Shown here piece by piece: positions 17,825-26,046 of a stretch of DNA of 64,000 nt. Made by a program: the position numbers and the translations under genes. Within the stretch, counting starts at the first letter, position 1. Each line of letters opens with the position of its first letter. The DNA is from Candidatus Thorarchaeota archaeon (GTDB taxonomy: Archaea; Asgardarchaeota; Thorarchaeia; Thorarchaeales; Thorarchaeaceae), in contig JAGSHN010000020.1 in assembly GCA_029855935.1 (NCBI GenBank), positions 88,471 through 152,470 on the forward strand. Reading direction: 5' to 3'. The notes under the pieces were generated by a model, which saw only the letters and a list, made by a program, of their open reading frames with translations, made no database searches and had not been told where the DNA came from.

Positions 17825-18445
17825 ATGCACGAACGCATCTCGCGCCGCGGAATTTCACATATTCTCGCAGAGGCGGCCACTCTCATGTCGCAGGCGAGAT
17901 ACCGCGAGGCAAGAGAGACTCTGCAGATAGGTGTTTCACTTGACCCGTCAAACAAACAGCTCTGGCGAGAGATTGTCACCTGTAGTATTGCAATGAGGAG
18001 ACCAAAGGACGCCATCTCCGCCCTCGACCAGATCGTACGGATCGACCCGAATGCGGAGGACGCGTGGACTGACAAGGCCTACCTTCACATACTCCTCGAC
18101 GAGAAAGATCGTGGCATCGAGGCCCTGGAGAGGAGTCTGAGGCTCCATCCCAGAGACCACAGGAAGTGGTATCTCCTCGCCACCATCCATATGTCCGTTG
18201 GGGACTGGCAGTCAGCCACCATTGCGCTTGAGCGCGCCCTGCAGCTCGACCCAAACTCTGCCGCTGCGTGGTACAACTACGCAGTCTGTTTCTTCTTCCA
18301 AGACGAATACGAAAATGCTCTCGCGGCAGCGGAGATGGCCTTCGCCCTCGACCCCGTCTTGGAACAGGTGGCGGACAGCTGGCTTCAGGTCATCAGGGCT
18401 GACGAAGTAGCCCACGAGTCTGATATCGTAGCGGTGGCCGGGTAG
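17825..18445 (+). CDS. TPR-repeat protein
   Basis: 206 residues made of about five tetratricopeptide repeats (for example YREARETLQIGVSLDPSNKQ, PKDAISALDQIVRIDPNAED, DWQSATIALERALQLDPNSA). TPRs form helical scaffolds for protein-protein contacts. No other domain is present, so the partner is unknown. ATG 17825 has GGAG 9 bases upstream; the open frame continues to 17741 without conserved sequence. It converges on the WD40/coiled-coil gene, next to the tubulin-like operon, and may belong functionally with it. Confidence 0.85.
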   Translation: MHERISRRGISHILAEAATLMSQARYREARETLQIGVSLDPSNKQLWREIVTCSIAMRRPKDAISALDQIVRIDPNAEDAWTDKAYLHILLDEKDRGIEALERSLRLHPRDHRKWYLLATIHMSVGDWQSATIALERALQLDPNSAAAWYNYAVCFFFQDEYENALAAAEMAFALDPVLEQVADSWLQVIRADEVAHESDIVAVAG

Positions 18446-18529
18446 GAACTCGGACGTCAGATGGGAGGCAGTCTAGTCACCAACAATGTACGGAAATAAC
18501 CCTCTCCGAGAGAATATCAGGCGGCTGCA

Positions 18530-20482
18530 CTACGAGTCTGTCCCCTCTGCGGTAGATGCCATCTCCGAGACCGATGAGTCTGCGGAGCCATTCAGACCAC
18601 GCAGGGCCTCAAGCTCGTTGCGGAGATTCCGAATCTCCTCCTTCAGCTTGAACTGCTTCGCCGTCTCAAGGGCCTGATTCAGCGCTTGAACCAATGCCTC
18701 ATATTCACGTTGTCGCTCTGTCGGGTCCTTCAGGGAGGCAATCTGATCTCGTTTACGTGGTACGAGCCGGAGAAGACCGCTGATTGCAGCAATGGCCTCA
18801 TCCCTACTCTGAAGTTCGCGCTCCTCCTCCTCGTCAGCCGCACTTACGATACGTGTGATCTGGTCGCGGAGATGCTCGTACTCTTTCAGGGCGGACGTGA
18901 GAATCTCCCGGACCTCCTTGTCTTCCGCTGATGTCTTCTCAAGCTCCCCCTTCAGCCTCTCCACCACTGACTCGAGGAACTGTCTTCGCGCGTCCAACTT
19001 CGTGCGCCTGCGCTCCATCCAGCGCCACTCGGACAGAATGTGCTTGACGAGGGCCTCTGCCTGATTTATCTTCTCCTTGTATTTCTCGGCCTTCTCCATC
19101 GCCGCCCTGAGGTCCTCCTCAAGCGTGTCCGCTATGAACGCGAGATGATAGCTCAGGATGTCCCCCGCACGTGCCTCCGCGAGGACACGGCTCTCCTTCA
19201 CGGCCCTCTTGGCCTCATCCCACAGGGCCTCCAGCTCCGAGTCCTCAAGTTCTGTGCGGCCCCTCATCTCGAACTCGTCCGAGACCTGCTCAACCCGTTT
19301 CTGGAGTTCCTGAAGCTCCGTAATCTTAGACCGAATGAGCGCTCTACCCAGCTTCCGGTTTAGCTCGCGGGTCAGCTTCTCACGTTCGTTCGGCACCTCA
19401 AGGAGAGCGTGAGTGTTGTCGATGAGCATCTGCAGCGCCAGCTCGTACTGTGCAACCGCCTCGGCAAACTGGCCCTTCTGCACGAGCTCATCGCCGCGCT
19501 TCTTCTGAACCAGCACACTCTCAAGAACGTCGTAGGGAGAGGTCTTGAGAGGGCCCTGTGCAAAGTCAACATTGATACTCGTTTCAAGGTCGTGGCCTGC
19601 TACGCCGTACAAGACCTGGCAGACGAGCAAGGATCCGCCTGTGCCCACGTAGATCTGATCGTGGTCAACATCAACAGACTCTATTCTCTCGCCACCTGTA
19701 TCCAGACGCCCAATCATCTGGCCCGTCTGCACCACCCAGATGGTGACCAGTTCCTGAGCGGATGCGGCGACCAGATAGTAGTCGTTGGCCCAGAGAGCAG
19801 CCACGGGTTGTGACACAACGTGAGGAAGCACCCGGGCGAGTGTCCAGTCCTCTCTCTGCCAGAGTTCGATGTCGCCGTTCCCGAGGCCGGCAATCACAAA
19901 TTCTTTGTTTCCAGCGAGTGCGGTACAGCGTTCCTTTGAGTTCAACTCCTTCATTCTTGAGGGGGCTGCACCATTCCTACGTTGCCAGACAACCACATTG
20001 CCCTTCTTCTTGTCAGACGTGCAGATGATAGTGTCGTCGACCCACAGCCCGGTGAGCTCGGACTTGTACAGCTGCCAGCTTGAAGTCTCGTGTGTCTCCT
20101 TGTTTATAGAGACAATGCGCCCCTCCCGAGAGCCGACCAAGAACGTGTCGTGATACATGGTCGACACAAGGGCTTGATAGCTGAGCTCAAACCAACCGAC
20201 CATCCCCCAGCTCGCCCTGCTCCAGACATAGACCCGCTTCCCGCACGTCGCGTAGACATTATCCGCGTCAACATGCACAGCAAGCGGAGGCGAACTGGTC
20301 TCTCCGAGCGTGGCCACCAGTGACCAGTCCTTCTTCGACCATACTCTGACAACGTTGTCGCGACAGGCTGCGTAGACGTGGTCCGTATCGTGTGTGATAC
20401 TGACGACATCAGCCTCAAGATCCACCATCCTCTCTATGGTGAGAGGCATGGTCCCGTCTGCACCTCCCGGAGAACTCGTCAT
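18530..20482 (-). CDS. Beta-propeller (WD40-like) plus coiled-coil protein
   Basis: 650 residues. Residues about 15-305 form six or seven degenerate WD40-type blades (VVRVWSKKDW, RVYVWSRASW, NVVVWQRR, IELWQREDW, LVTIWVVQTG). Residues about 328-375 form a TPR- or MIT-like helical hairpin (KRGDELVQKGQFAEAVAQYELAL). From about 375 to 630 the sequence is nearly all charged helix with heptad character and ends in a Ser/Thr-rich tail. No signal or membrane segment. The design is that of an intracellular scaffold. It is transcribed divergently from the coiled-coil/tubulin-like operon, with a 276-base gap carrying several palindromes, so a joint role is likely but not proven. Confidence 0.8.
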   Translation of the reverse strand: MTSSPGGADGTMPLTIERMVDLEADVVSITHDTDHVYAACRDNVVRVWSKKDWSLVATLGETSSPPLAVHVDADNVYATCGKRVYVWSRASWGMVGWFELSYQALVSTMYHDTFLVGSREGRIVSINKETHETSSWQLYKSELTGLWVDDTIICTSDKKKGNVVVWQRRNGAAPSRMKELNSKERCTALAGNKEFVIAGLGNGDIELWQREDWTLARVLPHVVSQPVAALWANDYYLVAASAQELVTIWVVQTGQMIGRLDTGGERIESVDVDHDQIYVGTGGSLLVCQVLYGVAGHDLETSINVDFAQGPLKTSPYDVLESVLVQKKRGDELVQKGQFAEAVAQYELALQMLIDNTHALLEVPNEREKLTRELNRKLGRALIRSKITELQELQKRVEQVSDEFEMRGRTELEDSELEALWDEAKRAVKESRVLAEARAGDILSYHLAFIADTLEEDLRAAMEKAEKYKEKINQAEALVKHILSEWRWMERRRTKLDARRQFLESVVERLKGELEKTSAEDKEVREILTSALKEYEHLRDQITRIVSAADEEEERELQSRDEAIAAISGLLRLVPRKRDQIASLKDPTERQREYEALVQALNQALETAKQFKLKEEIRNLRNELEALRGLNGSADSSVSEMASTAEGTDS

Positions 20483-20512
20483 GTTACCGACCTGCGGGCA
20501 GTGATTGCTGTT

Positions 20513-20596
20513 TAGAAAACGGGTCCGGTCCCGTTTAAGGCGTTTTCTAGTTGCCGAAAATACGGTGCATCATTCGAAAAACACGGGGACCGGTCC
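20513..20596. promoter_or_regulatory. Nested palindromes between the WD40 gene and the tubulin-like operon
   Basis: TAGAAAAC at 20513-20520 is inverted as GTTTTCTA at 20542-20549. Inside lies AACGGG-TCCGGT-CCCGTT (20518-20535). A perfect 10-base palindrome GGACCGGTCC follows at 20587-20596 and shares the GGTCCGG/CCGGACC theme of the first element. Placed in a divergent promoter region, these look like binding sites for one dimeric regulator serving both directions. Confidence 0.5.
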
Positions 20597-20758
20597 GGAT
20601 ATGGTGAGACAGGCTGATTCTGCCAGCCAGTGCCCCTTGTTCCTGACGGTCACGACCGGATGTGGGGACTATTTCCTCAGACTGCCCGTCAACATCCAGA
20701 ATACACTTAAGATAGGCATCATTTCCAGATTCAGCCGCACTAACAGGAGGAAGACTAT

Positions 20759-23449
20759 TTGGACTCTCGAAAGTGGCGAAGAGAGCTAGACCGTCTCTCT
20801 GAGATAAAAGGGATGCTCGTCACCATAGATCCCGCACTTGACGAACAGACTGACAGGATAATGAACCAACTCTACGACGTCTTCGCACGCCTCACGCGGG
20901 CCGAGAACGAGCTCGCAAGTGCAGGGTTTATGAAACGGAGGAAGCTTCAGTCGGTGGTCAAGAAGGCCAATAGCGACCTTGAGGAGGACTTTATGCGTGC
21001 CGTCAGAGAACTAGGGGAACTCTTCAGGAAAGAACACAGGGAGATCTCTACTCTTCTTCCCAAGCTGACAGCCCTTCGACCTATCGAGGCAAAGGCACTC
21101 TCCACAGTCGCGTTTCCGTCGATTGGTGCAGGAGACTTCTCCGACGCCGAGAGCCTGTACGACTTCGCGGGCAAGTTCACGAAGAGGTATTCGCTTCTCC
21201 ATCAGGAGATCACAAGGATGGTGAAGAACCTCCTCGACGAGAACAAGGGTATGGTAGACACCTACGAGCGTCACGTCACTATTGACAGGGGAGAGGTCTC
21301 GACCTCGGTCGCCACTGAAGATGTCACATCGCTCTCGCTTAGGGAGCTTCTCATTCTTCACGAGAAGCTGCTGAAGGAGAGAGAGTATCTCGACAGTCGA
21401 AAGGACGAGGTCAGCAGGATGCTTGCCACCTCACTGTTGTCAGAGGTAGAGGCTCTTCAGGCATCGGTGAGCACAGCCTCAAGATTCGGCCTCGACCTGC
21501 CTGTAGACTTCACCCACAAGCTGAGGCTCCTCGCGCGAGAGGCCTCGTCAGCCACCGATCTGACCACGCTGCTCACGCTTGAGGCACAGCTGCGCACAGC
21601 AGAGTCCCAGATGGCGAATATGCTCAGAGACAGAATCATCAATGTGAAGCACGAGGTCACGACAAGGATAGTGGACGGGGGGATACCGACCAGCGCGGAC
21701 ATAATTCCTCCCGCGCCAGTTCTCGAACTCGAGACGGACGACATCGCCACGCTTCTCTCTGCATACCAGAGGATGATGGAGTGGCAGGGCCAAGTGCGCA
21801 TCGCCCTCAAGGACAAGGTTGAAGAACTCCTTGAGGAACTCAACCGGGCCAGCGATGTCCCGAAGGACACTGGCATAACCGACGTGGTCGGTCTAAGGAA
21901 GTTCATCGCCGATTCGCGCGCAAAGCTCGACTCGGCCCAGATAGACGAACTGGTGCGAATCTACACCACTGCCAAGGGGATTCACGAGAAGGCTGTCAAG
22001 TTCGTCACGGACAAGATACGCGAATACATCGCCAGATTCAACGAGCTTGCCACATCTGCCGACAGGGTGCTTGACTATGCACAGTTGAGCAAGAAGGCGC
22101 CCAAGGTGGAGGAACTGCAGGGTAGCATAGTGTACCTTCTAGAGTCGTTGAACCGGCTCAGGGAGGCCGTGGACAGCGGTGTGGCTACATTCAGAGACGC
22201 GTGCCTGCAGGAGATTGACGCCATAATCCAAGACCTTCAGACTATCAAGCCTGCCTACGCAGAGATCTTTGTCCCCATAACACGGGACCTTGAAGAGGGC
22301 GCAGATAGAATCAAGACGCTCAATGACTTCGCCCAGATCAGGGGTGAGATGAGGGCCATAAAAGATGGCATCCTTGTCAAGGCCAAAGAGGCCCTTGAGA
22401 ACCTCAGATACAGGCTCGGTGTGAAGATCAGGCTCGCCGCAGCCAAGCTGATGGGAGCCGGTTTCGAGATACCAAAGGAGGCACAGGAGGCCATTGCCGA
22501 GCTCAACAGCATCGGTGTGGCTGCTGATAATGTCTTCAGCCTGCCGACTATCGCACGCAAGATGGTGGAGCTGTATGAACGCAAGATCAGCAAGACGGTC
22601 ATCGACACGCTGATTGAGAAGATCGAGGAGCTCATCAACAGCTTTGAGAAGGCCAAGGACATCGGTGTGGAGGTCGACTCGGAGCTTGAGACACTCTACG
22701 CAATTCGCGACAACCCACCGAGAGACCTCGAAGAGGCGGCAGAGGCCTTCGACAAGATCATGCAGATGACCACATCCGAGAGGCTGCATGAGAAGATCAA
22801 GGAACGGGCGAATCAGGCGTATGTGCAGATAGGAGGTGCCCTGTCAATCTTTGAGAGGCTCGGGATGTCTGAGTTTGTCGGGCGACTCAAGACGCTTCTT
22901 GAGGAGGTGCCCCAGCAGCTTGAGCATCAGAGCAAACACATCAACGAGGCTCTTGAGGTGTGCCTCACTCTCGCAAGTGTACAGAATGAGATGCTCACTG
23001 TGATCAAGGGTGTTGCCGAGAAAGAGAGCCAGCGCTTCGAACAGAGGCTGAGAAACGCAAGCAATTACTACTCGACCATAGAGAGAGTCATCGAGAAATA
23101 TCCAAAGGACTTCTCACGCCTCGTCTTCCCGGTTGAGCGTATCCAGCAGCTCGAGCAGCAGATGAGGGAGACAACCGACCTTGAGGAGGCACTCCAGGTC
23201 TTCGAGATGCTCCAAGAGCTCAGAGAGGAGTGGTTGCACCAGGTCGAGAAGATGGACGACTGGCACAAGAGCCTGAGAATGTATATGACAGGATTTAGTC
23301 CGACAATGAGTGCAGACGCTCGCGAGAAGTTCATTGAGGAACAGGTCAAGAAGATACGAGAGACCTTCAGTAGAGAGGACATCAGTTCCTATCTGTCGTG
23401 GGCACTCAGAGAGATTGCAGAGACAATGACCAGGGCAAGGGAACAATGA
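20759..23449 (+). CDS. Long coiled-coil protein of the tubulin-like operon
   Basis: 896 residues, no homolog recognised by eye. The TTG start has a perfect AGGAGG 8 bases upstream. Nearly the whole chain is charged alpha-helix rich in Glu, Lys, Leu and Arg, with long heptad stretches broken by short Pro/Gly linkers (near PSIGAGDFSD, DGGIPTSADIIPPAP, ASDVPKDTGI). There are no transmembrane segments and no nucleotide-binding motifs. Parts recall spectrin-like or SMC-like rods without heads. It ends 14 bases before the tubulin-like gene in the same operon, suggesting a filament-associated or spacer protein for that GTPase. Confidence 0.8.
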   Translation: MDSRKWRRELDRLSEIKGMLVTIDPALDEQTDRIMNQLYDVFARLTRAENELASAGFMKRRKLQSVVKKANSDLEEDFMRAVRELGELFRKEHREISTLLPKLTALRPIEAKALSTVAFPSIGAGDFSDAESLYDFAGKFTKRYSLLHQEITRMVKNLLDENKGMVDTYERHVTIDRGEVSTSVATEDVTSLSLRELLILHEKLLKEREYLDSRKDEVSRMLATSLLSEVEALQASVSTASRFGLDLPVDFTHKLRLLAREASSATDLTTLLTLEAQLRTAESQMANMLRDRIINVKHEVTTRIVDGGIPTSADIIPPAPVLELETDDIATLLSAYQRMMEWQGQVRIALKDKVEELLEELNRASDVPKDTGITDVVGLRKFIADSRAKLDSAQIDELVRIYTTAKGIHEKAVKFVTDKIREYIARFNELATSADRVLDYAQLSKKAPKVEELQGSIVYLLESLNRLREAVDSGVATFRDACLQEIDAIIQDLQTIKPAYAEIFVPITRDLEEGADRIKTLNDFAQIRGEMRAIKDGILVKAKEALENLRYRLGVKIRLAAAKLMGAGFEIPKEAQEAIAELNSIGVAADNVFSLPTIARKMVELYERKISKTVIDTLIEKIEELINSFEKAKDIGVEVDSELETLYAIRDNPPRDLEEAAEAFDKIMQMTTSERLHEKIKERANQAYVQIGGALSIFERLGMSEFVGRLKTLLEEVPQQLEHQSKHINEALEVCLTLASVQNEMLTVIKGVAEKESQRFEQRLRNASNYYSTIERVIEKYPKDFSRLVFPVERIQQLEQQMRETTDLEEALQVFEMLQELREEWLHQVEKMDDWHKSLRMYMTGFSPTMSADAREKFIEEQVKKIRETFSREDISSYLSWALREIAETMTRAREQ

Positions 23450-23463
23450 GGTAGGTGACAGGA

Positions 23464-24840
23464 ATGCAAAGGAGAAGCGGTGAGGAAGACACCACCAAGG
23501 CAGCCGAGGTCTTTGCCATCGGCATCGGAGAGTGCGGTTCGAACATTGTGGGATCGTACCTAAAGGCCAGCCGCGACAGGAGGCTGCCACAGCGTGTGCG
23601 CGGCTACCTGTTGATGAACACTGACAGAGCAGACCTGACGAAGGTCCGCGAGAAATACGGCATTCCGAAGGAGCACACGATGCTATACGGTGCCAGCGAG
23701 ATCGGTGTCGGTGGCCGCTTTATGGACGGCTACAATGCCGTGATGGAGTCAAAGGACATCATCTTTGACCAGCTGAGCAACTTGGGTTTCGAAGGCGTCT
23801 CGGGCTTCTGTATCTTCACCAGCCTCGGTGGAGGCACCGGGTGCGGCGGCACTCCTGCCCTGATAGAGCTTCTCAAGCAGCGCTTTCAGGAGGAGGAGGG
23901 AAGACGTATCTTTGTGTACGTCATCGGCGTGTTGCCCTTCGAGGGACAGTCCTCTGAGGCGCTCAACTCCATCTGGGCCGTGTCGAAGCTGCTGAGGCTG
24001 CAGCTCCAGGAACGTGGAGCAGACCTGACGATCCTGCTGAGCAACAGAACGATGCTCAGAAGAATCCTACAATCCCGTACGGCCGACAGTGTTGACTACC
24101 TTCAGAGGGAGCTCAATATTGACATCGCGGACATATCCCAGATAGAGAAGATGGTACCCTCGACCCTTGACTCTGCGGGCGAGCTTGAGCAGAGGACAGA
24201 GCAGGCTTTTGTCGAGCTCGTCAACCCGCTCGCGTTGGATGTCGTCGAGGCGATGCTCTCGCCGGGTGTCCACGAGCCCAACAAAGACGTCTTCCCGACG
24301 ACCGACCTGGCTGACTATGCACGCAAGCTCGATCCTGTTGTGGTCCCCGCACTCTATACCGATGTCGGTCTGATTCCGGACGCGGGCAGCATGCCACAGC
24401 AGCTGAAAGCGATGATAGACTACGCTGTCAAGGAGTGCTCCTATGCCGATGTTGGTGACCAGCCCAACGCGGAGAGCGTCTACTACGTCTTCAGCGGCCC
24501 AAGACACATCTCAAAGGCCGAGTTTGGGATGCACCTCAAGGAGGCCCTTGACAAGTTCATTGCACCAGGTGCTGCCATCACACCGTGCTACGTTCAATAC
24601 GAGAACCCCGATGCACCAGTGAATCTGCTCCTATTGCTTGGTCTGCCCAAGATACCAGAGCTTATTCAGCTGATCAATGAGGCCACCCAGCTCGTCAACC
24701 TTCACAGTGGTCCTTCGCCACTGAAACAGAGCTGGTTTATGCGCTCAAAGGGCGTGCCCAGGAAGGAGCTTGTGAACGCCATCAATGACTTCAGGGAACT
24801 GTTCAGCTACTACATGGATGCAGGCACTCCAGTTCAGTGA
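23464..24840 (+). CDS. Tubulin/FtsZ-superfamily GTPase, non-canonical
   Basis: 458 residues. The N-terminal GTPase domain follows FtsZ step by step: FAIGIGECGSNIV (T1), YLLMNTDRADL (T2), GASEIGVGGRFMDGYN (T3), the tubulin signature GGGTGCGG at about residues 122-129 (T4), and LLSNRTMLRR, equivalent to the FtsZ P-N-D-R motif. The T7 synergy loop that activates GTP hydrolysis in the neighbouring subunit is probably TTDLADY near 279-285: the two aspartates of N-x-D-x-x-D are kept but the Asn is Thr. The C-terminal half is divergent and there is no FtsZ-like C-terminal peptide. It probably polymerises. The ATG is preceded by AGGTGA; a GTG three codons upstream is an alternative. It lies between two helical-protein genes. 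Confidence 0.88.
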   Translation: MQRRSGEEDTTKAAEVFAIGIGECGSNIVGSYLKASRDRRLPQRVRGYLLMNTDRADLTKVREKYGIPKEHTMLYGASEIGVGGRFMDGYNAVMESKDIIFDQLSNLGFEGVSGFCIFTSLGGGTGCGGTPALIELLKQRFQEEEGRRIFVYVIGVLPFEGQSSEALNSIWAVSKLLRLQLQERGADLTILLSNRTMLRRILQSRTADSVDYLQRELNIDIADISQIEKMVPSTLDSAGELEQRTEQAFVELVNPLALDVVEAMLSPGVHEPNKDVFPTTDLADYARKLDPVVVPALYTDVGLIPDAGSMPQQLKAMIDYAVKECSYADVGDQPNAESVYYVFSGPRHISKAEFGMHLKEALDKFIAPGAAITPCYVQYENPDAPVNLLLLLGLPKIPELIQLINEATQLVNLHSGPSPLKQSWFMRSKGVPRKELVNAINDFRELFSYYMDAGTPVQ

Positions 24841-24854
24841 GCGGAGGGAACGCC

Positions 24855-25931
24855 GTGAGTGAAGAGTTCAAGATTGAGGACTTGATGGACAGGCTGCTCC
24901 TGATCGAGACCCTGAATGCAACACTCATTCACTTCCTGCTGAGCTCCCAGCTGGCGGGCGAGATCGATCCTGACAGAGTCGACTCGCTGACACAGGGTAT
25001 CAAGAGGACACGACGATGGCTTGATGAGATAGTGTCCAATGAGAGCATCCCGTCATCAACGGCAAACATCCTCAGCCTCATAGTGAAAAGACTCGCCCAG
25101 CTTGAGAGCCTCCTCCCGAAGCTCTCTCAGAGGGCGATGGAGGCTGAGAAGAAGAGCGCCGCACAAGAGATACTATCCCTACTTGAGGGAGGACCGAGCG
25201 CGACGCCAGCACAGGTCCGGCCACAGGACGCTGCTGCACCTGGTGGCCAACGCGGTGGGCCCTCACTGGTCCCTCTCGTCGAGGCCTCCGAGGAAGTGGA
25301 GGAGAAGGAGCCGTATCGAAAGGTAGACATTGAGGACGATGAGTGGGGCCTCATCTCTCAGACTCAGCGTATGATTCAGCAGTACTCCAGACGCTGTCAC
25401 GTGCTTCTGCCCACATTCTGGTTTGAGGTAATCAGAGAGCTCCACAAGTACCAGTCGGACTCGCCGTACATAGCAGACGCCATTCAGATACCGAGCGACT
25501 TTCTGATCAAGATTGTGAAGGGCCTTCTCACAGAGGCGCCCGGGGCGCGACTGCTCCAGGATCTGATGAACCAGCGGCCGCAGGAGAGCAGCCTGTCACC
25601 TAGTGAGGCCGAGCGGATCGAACGGGCCGTCGCGAAGTACTTTGCGGGTCTTGAGGACCTGCTACGCGGTGACACCCCCAAGGTCGACGAGAAGGTCGCG
25701 GAGGCGCAGATGGCCTTCGATGGCTTCGGCTGGGGCGGTCCAGAGCTAGAGAAGCGAATCATAAAGAGAATCAATCAGAGATGTCAAGAGGCGTTGCAGA
25801 ACGCAGAGGAGGACTCTGACCCGCATAGGCGTGTCATCTACGCAGAGGTGACCAAGCTCCTGTGCAAACTCCAACACGCGACGCTTGCGGAGCCGAGGCT
25901 GAGAGAGATCCTTGCCCAGATGAAGCCATAG
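24855..25931 (+). CDS. Helical protein, third gene of the tubulin-like operon
   Basis: 358 residues, function unknown. The preferred start is GTG 24855, with GGAGG 7 bases upstream; an in-frame GTG at 24837 overlaps the stop of the tubulin-like gene. Two helical regions (about 1-115 and 160-355) are joined by a Pro/Gly/Gln-rich linker (around PSATPAQVRPQD). The second region contains a conserved-looking YSRRCHVLLPTFWFEVIRE segment. No membrane segment or enzyme motif. Its tight linkage suggests an adaptor or regulator of the polymer. Confidence 0.75.
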   Translation: MSEEFKIEDLMDRLLLIETLNATLIHFLLSSQLAGEIDPDRVDSLTQGIKRTRRWLDEIVSNESIPSSTANILSLIVKRLAQLESLLPKLSQRAMEAEKKSAAQEILSLLEGGPSATPAQVRPQDAAAPGGQRGGPSLVPLVEASEEVEEKEPYRKVDIEDDEWGLISQTQRMIQQYSRRCHVLLPTFWFEVIRELHKYQSDSPYIADAIQIPSDFLIKIVKGLLTEAPGARLLQDLMNQRPQESSLSPSEAERIERAVAKYFAGLEDLLRGDTPKVDEKVAEAQMAFDGFGWGGPELEKRIIKRINQRCQEALQNAEEDSDPHRRVIYAEVTKLLCKLQHATLAEPRLREILAQMKP

Positions 25932-25998
25932 AAGGCCCCCGTGAGAGACTCGTCTTGAGATTGTCCGGCCAATCCGATCAGCCCGCAGGGGACACGTT

Positions 25999-26010
25999 GC
26001 ATATATATGG
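25999..26010 (+). promoter_or_regulatory. TATA box for the acyl-CoA synthetase gene
   Basis: GCATATATATGG, 37 bases before the GTG at 26047. It predicts initiation near 26030 and a leader of about 15 bases. Confidence 0.6.
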
Positions 26011-26046
26011 CAGGCGAGTCAGGTCTGCTCTGAGAGGGAAAAGAAA

